Positions 9,279-15,113 of a stretch of 15,113 nt of DNA are shown here, one piece after another (position 1 is the first letter of the stretch; each line of letters opens with the position of its first letter). The stretch is taken from NCBI GenBank assembly GCA_022496185.1, contig WTXG01000532.1, positions 1 to 15,113 of the forward strand. Reading direction: 5' to 3'. Below the pieces are notes generated by a model. The model was given only the letters and a program-made list of their open reading frames with translations. It was not told where the DNA came from and made no database searches. Origin of the DNA: Multifurca ochricompacta (lineage: Eukaryota; Basidiomycota; Agaricomycetes; Russulales; Russulaceae). The translations under genes and the position numbers were made by a program.

Positions 9279-10018
9279 AACAACTCCAAGCCTTCCTTGG
9301 ATTCTGCAACTTCTACCGACGTTTTATCAAAGATTTCTCCCTCATTGCCCGCCCCCTCCATGATCTCACCAAGAAAGATACCCCTTTCCTCTGGACTTCT
9401 GACCATGACCTTGCCTTTTCCACCCTAAAGAATGCCTTCACCACTGCCCCTGTCCTCGCCCTCCCTGACCATACTAAAGCTTTCCGTGTCATCACTGATG
9501 CCAGTGACTTTGCTATTGGTGCCATCCTTGAACAACCTGATGAACTCAATCGCTACCATCCCCTTGCCTTCCTATCCAAGTCCATGCTGGATGCTGAACG
9601 CAACTATGACATCCATGACAAAGAACTTCTTGCCATTGTTCGTGCTCTGGACACCTGGAGACACTACCTTGAGGGTGCAGCCCTTCCCTTTGAGGTGTGG
9701 ACTGACCACAACAACCTGACTTACTTCCGCTCCAAGCAGAAGCTCTCCCGCCGCCAAGCACGGTGGGCCCTTGAACTGTCTCGATACAACTTCACCATTG
9801 TTCACAAACCTGGCTCTTTCAACAAATCTGATGCTCTGTCCCGGCGTCCAGACCATAAAGAGGGGATAGAGCATGACAATGATGAGCGCATACTCCTGGA
9901 CTCTAAGTTTTTTCGCATTCAGGCCATGAAAACCACAGTCACAACAACTCATGACTCCACTCTACACACAGAATCAAAGACTGCCAAGACCATGACAATG
10001 AAGTCACCCAAGCCCTGA
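9257..10018 (+). CDS. pol: Pol: RT connection and RNase H domain
   Basis: Continues RT in a shifted frame: [20 protein letters not shown] near 9275-9333 is the standard join between RT and RNase H. The RNase H removes RNA from the RNA-DNA hybrid. All four acidic residues are in place: Asp of TDASD (9497-9499), Glu of KELLAI (9623-9625), Asp of WTDHNN (9704-9706) and Asp of KSDALSRR (9830-9832). Codons for KEGIE at 9857-9871 overlap the candidate central polypurine tract. After about 9955 a second one-base loss puts the coding sequence into frame 1, and this frame ends at TGA 10016-10018. No internal stops lie between the two slips, so selection on this part was recent. Confidence 0.94.
   Translation, partial: WPPPRTLKQLQAFLGFCNFYRRFIKDFSLIARPLHDLTKKDTPFLWTSDHDLAFSTLKNAFTTAPVLALPDHTKAFRVITDASDFAIGAILEQPDELNRYHPLAFLSKSMLDAERNYDIHDKELLAIVRALDTWRHYLEGAALPFEVWTDHNNLTYFRSKQKLSRRQARWALELSRYNFTIVHKPGSFNKSDALSRRPDHKEGIEHDNDERILLDSKFFRIQAMKTTVTTTHDSTLHTESKTAKTMTMKSPKP
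9856..9869 (+). promoter_or_regulatory. Candidate central polypurine tract
   Basis: TAAAGAGGGGATAG here is an exact 14-nt copy of the 3' polypurine tract at 11449-11462. It lies in pol between RNase H and integrase, about midway through the element. Ty1 and lentiviruses use such an internal copy as a second plus-strand primer. The stretch also encodes KEGI, so protein constraint could account for part of the match. Confidence 0.5.
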
Positions 10019-11421
10019 CCACCATCTTGCACAATGGGCCACGCTCCCTTGCCAAAGGACTGGAGGACTGGAACCTAGAAAATGGCCTAATCCTACATAA
10101 AGGCCAAGTCTACATCCCCAAGTCCCAAGAACTACGAAGAGACATTGTAAAGTTACATCATGATTCCATTGCCACAGGACATCCAGGCAGATGGAAGACC
10201 TATGAACTAGTATCACGAGAATTTTGGTGGCCAGGAATGTCCTCCTTTGTCAAAGAATATGTGGACGGATGTGCCACCTGCCAAGAAACCAAAGTTCGAC
10301 CTCGACTACCCATCCCTTTGCAACCCAATCAAGTTCCAACTCGAGTATGGGGAACAATCACCATGGACTTCATCACAGACTTACCCCTATCTCAGTCATA
10401 CGACTCCCTATTTGTGGTGGTGGACCGGTTCAGTAAAGCCACCATCATTGTTCCTTGCACCAAAGATATCACTGCCCCAGAAACCTCCAAACTATTCCTT
10501 GAACATGTATGGAGACGCACTGGCCTCCCAGACCAAGTCATCTCTGATCGAGGCCCCCAGTTTGCATCCAAAGTCATGAAGGAAATGTGGAGCAAGCTAG
10601 GAGTACAATCATCCTTGAGCACTGCCTATCACCCCCAGACTGATGGAGAGACTGAACGGGTCAACCAAGAACTAGAACAATACCTCCGTGTCTTTTGCAA
10701 CTTCCAACAAGATGACTGGGCAGAACTGATCCCCTTTATGGAGTTCGCCCACAATGCTAGAACTCACAGTGCTACTAAAAGATCTCCCTTTGAAATCTGG
10801 TATGGCTTCCAACCAGAGTTTATTCCCCCACTCCATTTTGCCACCCCTATCCTGTCAGTTGAAGAAAGACTCCGCACCCTAGAAACTATCCGTAGTGAAG
10901 TAGCTGCTGCCCTCCAGGTGGCTGCAGAACTCATGAAACAGTCGAGACCAGATGGACCCCTCCATGCTTTCAAAACAGGGGAGCTGGTTTGGTTGGAAGG
11001 GACAAATATACGCACCACTCACCCCAAAGCCAAACTCAGCCCCCGACGTCATGGTCCTTTTAAAGTCATACATTCTGGCCCTGTTAACTGCAAGCTTGAA
11101 CTCCCTAAGTCATGGCGCATCCACCCAGTCTTTCACAACTCTCTCCTGTCCCATTACAAAGAAACCCCAGTCCATGGACCCAACTTCACTCGACCACCAC
11201 CAGAACTTGTGAATGGGGAAGAAGACCATTATGAGATAGAGACCATCTTACAGTCTGCTCACACCCCTAACAGAAAGGGCATCCGTTACCTTGTCAAATG
11301 GAAAGGCTACCCTGCCTCAGAGAACTCGTGGGTCCCCTTCACTGAAATGAAGAATGCCATGACCCTGCTTCGGGACTTCCATCATCGACACCCCACCCTG
11401 CCTAGACCCCCACACCTCTGA
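9955..11421 (+). CDS. pol: Pol: integrase with GPY/F module and chromodomain
   Basis: Open in frame 1 from 9955 ([16 protein letters not shown] near 9970) to TGA at 11419. Counting residues from 10027: zinc-binding His45, His52, Cys82, Cys85 (H-x6-H-x29-C-x2-C); catalytic D114 (TMDFITDLP), D174 (ISDRGPQF) and E210 (TDGETERVNQ), with 35 residues between the last two, the classic D,D-35-E core. A GPY/F-type block, RRHGPFKVI, lies at 341-349. A chromodomain occupies about 401-455 (YEIETIL, then YLVKWKGYPASENSWVP). It inserts the cDNA and, through the chromodomain, probably steers it to modified histones. No stop or frame break occurs within these 1.4 kb, unlike the rest of the element. Confidence 0.97.
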   Translation, partial: LHSTHRIKDCQDHDNEVTQALTTILHNGPRSLAKGLEDWNLENGLILHKGQVYIPKSQELRRDIVKLHHDSIATGHPGRWKTYELVSREFWWPGMSSFVKEYVDGCATCQETKVRPRLPIPLQPNQVPTRVWGTITMDFITDLPLSQSYDSLFVVVDRFSKATIIVPCTKDITAPETSKLFLEHVWRRTGLPDQVISDRGPQFASKVMKEMWSKLGVQSSLSTAYHPQTDGETERVNQELEQYLRVFCNFQQDDWAELIPFMEFAHNARTHSATKRSPFEIWYGFQPEFIPPLHFATPILSVEERLRTLETIRSEVAAALQVAAELMKQSRPDGPLHAFKTGELVWLEGTNIRTTHPKAKLSPRRHGPFKVIHSGPVNCKLELPKSWRIHPVFHNSLLSHYKETPVHGPNFTRPPPELVNGEEDHYEIETILQSAHTPNRKGIRYLVKWKGYPASENSWVPFTEMKNAMTLLRDFHHRHPTLPRPPHL

Positions 11422-11448
11422 CAAACTTGCTGTGGCACAGCAAGGCCC

Positions 11449-11462
11449 TAAAGAGGGGATAG
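11449..11462 (+). promoter_or_regulatory. 3' polypurine tract
   Basis: TAAAGAGGGGATAG directly abuts the TG of the 3' LTR, the expected plus-strand primer for reverse transcription. It starts 28 nt after the integrase stop codon. Confidence 0.9.
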
Positions 11463-12039
11463 TGTCATGAACTGACACCCTAGAAAACCTCCTGACCCCC
11501 CAGAAATCCTCAGACGCTCCCAGAGACCTTGTAAAACCCTCAGAGACGAAGATAACCCTAGATTAAGACCAGAGAAGGGCCGGTCCGGACCAGGGCCGGA
11601 CTCCTGCCAAATTGGAGACCTGTGGGAAGAGTACTAACAGAACCCCACAATGCTAAACAGCAGTCACAAACTGCGGACTGCGGACTGCGGACTGCGGATT
11701 TCTAAGCCCAAAAGTGGGGCTATTCTCATTGGTGGATCAGTAGGGAGTTAAGCGAAGTTAACCTCCCCTAAAGTGGTGCACAGACCAAAGTCCCGGTTGT
11801 AATTACGTATATAAACCCTTTGGGAATAGAATGGACAGCTCCAGACTGTCCACTTGTGATCCGGTTCCTGATTACCTAGGAGATTAGCCCCACCTTGTGG
11901 AAGGCTTCTCATCCCTGCCTTGAGCTGTTCGCTTCGTCTCCCTTGCACTTTCACCCTCACTCTCATCCTTTGCCCACTTCCAAATCCCTTCCCTTCGCAT
12001 ACAACCCACTGTCCAGGCAGTCGACAGTGAGTTGTAACA
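11463..12039 (+). repeat. 3' LTR (577 bp)
   Basis: Same ends and internal landmarks as the 5' LTR: GGTCCGGACC palindrome, CTGCGGA x4 at 11671-11698, TATA box 11808-11815, TGGACAG/CTGTCCA inverted repeat 11832-11852 and U5 CTGTCCA at 12009-12015. Two transitions separate it from the 5' copy, about 0.35% of sites, plus eight one-base indels. No AATAAA signal is seen. Confidence 0.96.
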
Positions 12040-12044
12040 GTAAG
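12040..12044. repeat. Right target-site duplication GTAAG
   Basis: Directly follows the CA end of the 3' LTR and equals 5516-5520. Removing the element and one copy restores the pre-insertion site. Confidence 0.93.
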
Positions 12045-12444
12045 TTGTTCTCTCATATTCAGTGTAGAGAGGGTGATAAAGCTGGATGGGGACATTTTTG
12101 AACAGGATGAATTCTTGGGGCTATACTACAGCCCCTTTTTGATCATAGGAATGCTTGTAGGTGGCTGGCCTTAAGGGCAACCTATGGAATGCATGGTTGT
12201 AAATTAAAATGTGTGGTTATGGAATGCGTGGATTAAATGTGGGATGTGTGGTTATGGACTTGGAATGTGTAGTTGTAGATTAGATTAGTTTGTAACACAA
12301 GGCGATCCCCGAAGCCAAGTGTGGCAGACCACAATCCGCCACAGTGATCATGTTTCCTTCCCATGCCACAGGGAAACCAACACAAACCCTTGGTGTGTAG
12401 TTCAGGAAAGCTCTTGTCTTGCTCTTAAGTGATATATTTTCCAG
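12045..12444. other. No gene recognised; TG-rich repeats
   Basis: Between the element and the first recognisable exon of the integrase-like gene. Positions 12184-12290 are a degenerate TG-rich tract built from variants of GAATGNGTGG, including a perfect 15-nt direct repeat ATGTGTGGTTATGGA at 12209-12223 and 12244-12258. The sequence from about 12300 could hold the missing 5' exon of the next gene (TATTTTCCAG at 12435-12444 looks like a splice acceptor), but I cannot identify one. Confidence 0.55.
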
Positions 12445-14091
12445 CTCCTGATGAGGACCTTCATCCACTGGTCGAGTATTACTGGCATCTAGGGTTTTTG
12501 GATCAGAGCATTGTCAAACATGTTCTGGATCACTTTGATAAATCTCAGTATGGCTTTAGGTATGTGTGAATCTGCAATTCTGTTCAAACATGTTAGTGAT
12601 ACTGTTTGTTTCAAAGTATAAGGTCCTTGCGGCAGTCCGCAAGAAACTTGGGTTGAAGGGAACTTGACAAAAACAGGCTAGTTTCAAAACAATCGCCCCT
12701 TTTGTACAAGAAATCGAGAATGATTTCTGACAATGGGTGCCTGGCAGATGGTTACTACATTACATCAGGACTATAGCCTGAAGGTGCCCGAGTATGTGAT
12801 GTTCATTGTCCACTTGGTGATCTGTATTTCTGACATAAAATGCAGAGCGACTGTTGCCAAGTTTCTGAAACAGACAGAACCAGAGGCTGTTGAATGTTGG
12901 AAAGCACAAAGGTTTCAACGAAAGTGGTTTTGGTCAGCTGGTGTCATGGATATACTGACAATTTATCAACATGATAAATGGAAAAGGTTTGGCTTATGGC
13001 TGCACATTGGCCTTGATCCGTATCCTGGCCGTATTGCATGGTTGAAGGTCTGGTGGTGCAATCACAATCCCCGACTGATTGTGAGTTATTATCTTGAAGC
13101 CGGGCGCAAAGTTGGAGGTATGTTGGTGTTCATGGTGTCTGCTCAATATCCTCCACTGACATCCCTTTATAACCAGGTATACCCCTTGTCATGCAGAGTG
13201 ACCGTGGAACAGAAAACAATGGTGTTGCAAACTGCCATACTGTCACGCGCCACCAGTTGGATCCCTCCTTGGTCGGTACATTACAACATCACTGGTGTGT
13301 TGAGAAGTCAAACATCAAGCCTGAAATTGCCTGGTCCTTGTTGCGATGCCAATTCACGCCTGGCTTTGAAGATCATCTTGATTTTGGATATAATAATGGG
13401 CTATATAATCCTGATGACCCGCTTGAGAAGTAAGGTCATTAGTTATGGCTTCTTGTAGTGAATCCTAATCATATCATTATATGCAGACTTGTTTTCCGGT
13501 GGCTTGCGATCCCATGGCTTCAAGCTGAGCTTGATTCATGGATGCAGCGGTTCAACTCCAGCCCTCGACAGGCTGACAAGCACAAACTTTTGCCACAAGG
13601 CATTCCCAACATATTCATGCAAGCCACATCTGTATGGATCACAAGATTTTAAGGTATGACATGATTGACTCCCTCCACTATGCCAACATGAACTGAGAGT
13701 GTTGTTGAGGTTGTTGTGTGTCCTGATCTCTTTGACGAGATGGAGCAAGAATGGGTACGACCGCATGATTCTGTTTTTCAACTTGTTCTGCCAACTTTCC
13801 CAGCAAATAATGACATTCTATCATGCCATGGGTGAACCTGCAGTGTCATCCCTCACATTTTGGACAATATATCAAGACCTCCTTGCACATTTTCATGCCT
13901 TACTGGATGATCCCCAACTTGCCGAGGTTCTTCACATGGCAGATGAAGGTGCTGATGAGGAAGTCCCCATTTTAACTGGTTTGCATGAATTGTGGCATGG
14001 AGACAACATCATAGGTGAGAATGGGTATGTGTACTATGGAGGATTAGAGGATCCTCCATTGAGCGATGGAGGTCACAATGGAGGGTGTTGA
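12445..14091 (+). pseudogene. Integrase-core (rve-like) gene, captured-integrase type, decayed
   Basis: Matches, from memory, an Agaricomycete family of intron-bearing integrase-core proteins, distantly like metazoan 'integrase core domain' genes. Pieces in order: HLGFLDQSIVKHVLDHFD (12485-12539); KKLGLKGT then TGA (12665); MVTTLHQDYSLKVPE; AKFLKQTEPEAVE; HDKWKRFGLWLHIGLDPYPG; QSDRGTENNGVANCHT (13194-13241); NIKPEIAWSLLR; LVFRWLAIPWLQAELDSW; ADKHKLLPQGIPN; PDLFDEMEQEWV; YHAMGEPAVSSLTFW; GENGYVYYGGLEDP. Introns: 12560-12616, 12792-12845, 13118-13176 and 13430-13486 (54-59 nt), and perhaps one near 13653-13690. Frame slips occur near 12635, 12720, 13605 and 13808. Second Asp (SDRG) and Glu (KPEIAW) remain; the expected first Asp reads Tyr (TIYQHDKW). 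Probably inactive. Confidence 0.78.
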
Positions 14092-14308
14092 TGTTGAAAA
14101 CGTGGTAGATCTTTGAGAATATGCTGATTTTAGTGACTGAGTGTTTTCTATTGCAATGACAATGAAATTTGTTACGTCCTGGTGGAGAATGGTACACATA
14201 ATGCAGCTAAACTATACTAACTGTGATGGCTACTAAGTGCGAAAAACTGCTGGGCAGCGCCTACCATCAAGTTTTTCTCCATTCTCTACCACATCTGGTT
14301 TGACACCA
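14092..14308. other. Intergenic spacer
   Basis: Short AT-rich gap between the stop of the integrase-like gene and the inferred ATG of the next gene. Both flanking genes point right, so it should hold the terminator of the first and promoter of the second, but no specific signal stands out. Confidence 0.45.
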
Positions 14309-15113
14309 ATGGATGAGGGTTATTCTGCTGATTTCACAAACATTGACAAGGAGAAAGCTGTCATCTGTGATAGAGAAGGTTGCCCAACCAAGACGTTCCC
14401 TCCTGGAACAGACACATTCTATCTTCATAGCAACGATCCCAGCCAAGGAGGTCATAGAGTCTGTCAGGGCTGCTACCAATACTATAAACAGAAGGAGACC
14501 ACAAGGCGCAGAGGTACATACTTCTGAATCTTGCTTCATGGCACATTGCAATGGTATTGATGAATATCTTGTAGAAATTGAAGTGGACCAGAGTGTGGCA
14601 TCAGCACAACTGAATGTAGAACGTCGTCAAGCAGTTCATCAACAGATAGCAAAGGCACAATGTGGATGTTAGTGCAATGTTTTACTGACTTTGACTCATG
14701 CAAGAGAAACTCACATCTATCCTCCAGAATATACCAATGTCATTCAGCCAGTTGGCTTTGCATACTCAAATCTGATTGCGCAACGCAGTTCACTCCCGAC
14801 ATTCCAGGCTGGTCATCTGGTCCAGTCCACCAATGGGCCTGTTCGCATGGCAACTGCAATTCCTACCATTCAACTTCCAGGGAAAAGGCCTCAGGCTTCT
14901 CCCTTCACCGCATCTGCAGGGGTAGTGCTGGGAGGCAGTTCTGGTTATACCAATAATCACTTGTCTTATCAGATGACTCGTCAAACCCTTGCAAATAATG
15001 CATACGCACTTCATGGTGGTCATGTGGTAATTGTCGAGGTTCGGGCTGTTCATATGCCAGTTGAAAAGACAAAGGCGCAGCTGATTGGAGTAAGTCAGAC
15101 ACTTAAAAACATG
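14309..15113 (+). CDS. Uncharacterised protein with paired cysteines, 3' end outside window
   Basis: Starts at ATG 14309 (MDEGYSADF); the frame is also open upstream without another good ATG. Exon 1 (14309-14513) carries CDREGCPTKTFPPGTDTFY and RVCQGCYQYY: cysteines at residues 20, 25, 52 and 55, C-x4-C-x26-C-x2-C, plausibly a small zinc site. Intron 1 is 14514-14574 (GTACAT...TTGTAG). Exon 2 runs from 14575 (IEVDQSVASAQLNVERRQAV) to about 14655. A second intron ends near 14702 (branch TACTGAC), though its exact edges do not keep frame. Exon 3 is open from 14703 (YPPEYTNVIQPVGFAYSNL, ending KAQLIGVSQ); GTAAGT at 15090-15095 may be a third donor. I recall similar hypothetical proteins in Agaricomycetes, but know no function. 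It follows the integrase-like gene in the same direction. Confidence 0.6.

Larger units (their letters stand above)
5521..12039 (+). mobile_element. Ty3/gypsy chromovirus LTR retrotransposon, complete ends
   Basis: A 6,519-bp element with two near-identical LTRs and a perfect GTAAG target duplication on both sides. Internal order: candidate primer-binding site, long gag-position reading region, reverse transcriptase, RNase H, integrase with GPY/F module, C-terminal chromodomain, polypurine tract. RT before integrase plus a chromodomain places it in the Ty3/gypsy chromoviruses, which in fungi often insert at heterochromatin through the chromodomain. The LTRs differ by only two substitutions, so the insertion is recent. 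All coding regions carry one-base frame breaks, so as written it could not make its proteins; this may be real decay or sequence error. It lies between a FunK1 gene and a decayed integrase-like gene. Confidence 0.97.

Noticed and set aside
12040..12062. GTAAGT...TTCAG resembling an intron just after the 3' LTR
   Set aside because: Only 23 nt, too short for a fungal intron; the GTAAG is the target-site duplication.
12733..13458. Apparent 241-codon single ORF
   Set aside because: It reads through two introns (12792-12845, in frame by chance at 54 nt, and 13118-13176) and leaves the true frame after the second. The spliced reading restores family motifs.
14660..14956. 98-codon plus-strand open frame
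   Set aside because: Shadow of exon 3 of the paired-cysteine gene, whose frame from 14703 is open to the window end with more natural composition.

Overview
The window looks like accessory, transposon-rich DNA from a mushroom-forming basidiomycete (Agaricomycetes). Three things point there: a FunK1-type fungal protein kinase gene, introns of 54-63 nt with GTATGT/GTAAG donors and CTGAC/CTAAT-like branch sites, and a chromodomain Ty3/gypsy element of the fungal chromovirus type. No RNA genes or CRISPR arrays were seen.

Layout. 1-430: short tandem repeats (12-nt and 19-nt units) and a perfect 14-bp inverted repeat. 449-575: a truncated second copy of the 5' end of a FunK1 gene. 576-1374: nothing recognised. 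1375-3736, minus strand: a FunK1 kinase gene with two clear introns and several frame breaks. 3737-5515: nothing recognised. 5521-12039: one Ty3/gypsy chromovirus with both LTRs (581 and 577 bp) and a perfect 5-bp target duplication, GTAAG. 12045-12444: mostly TG-rich low-complexity DNA. 12445-14091, plus strand: a decayed, intron-containing integrase-core (rve-like) gene of the cellular/captured-integrase kind common in Agaricomycetes. 14309 to the right edge, plus strand: an uncharacterised gene with paired cysteines (C-x4-C, C-x2-C) and introns, cut by the window end.

The retroelement is the best-defined object. Its LTR has a TATA box. About 28 nt after that box, the sequence AGACTGTCCA is exactly complementary to the 10 nt that start 2 nt after the 5' LTR. 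This geometry fits Tf1/sushi-style self-priming of reverse transcription by the element's own mRNA 5' end. The 3' polypurine tract is repeated exactly (14 nt) inside pol between RNase H and integrase, a candidate central polypurine tract. Pol is in the order RT, RNase H, integrase, GPY/F, chromodomain, with catalytic residues intact. The region upstream of RT is a long proline-rich reading region with no zinc knuckle and no aspartic protease motif that I can find.

Across the whole window, genes are broken by one-base frame shifts, often beside homopolymers. The two LTRs differ by eight one-base indels but only two substitutions. This is more typical of uncorrected long-read sequence than of biological decay, so 'pseudogene' calls here should be read with that caveat. 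Separately, CpG is strongly depleted in the retroelement and the integrase-like gene but not in the FunK1 gene, which suggests methylation-linked C-to-T decay of mobile DNA.
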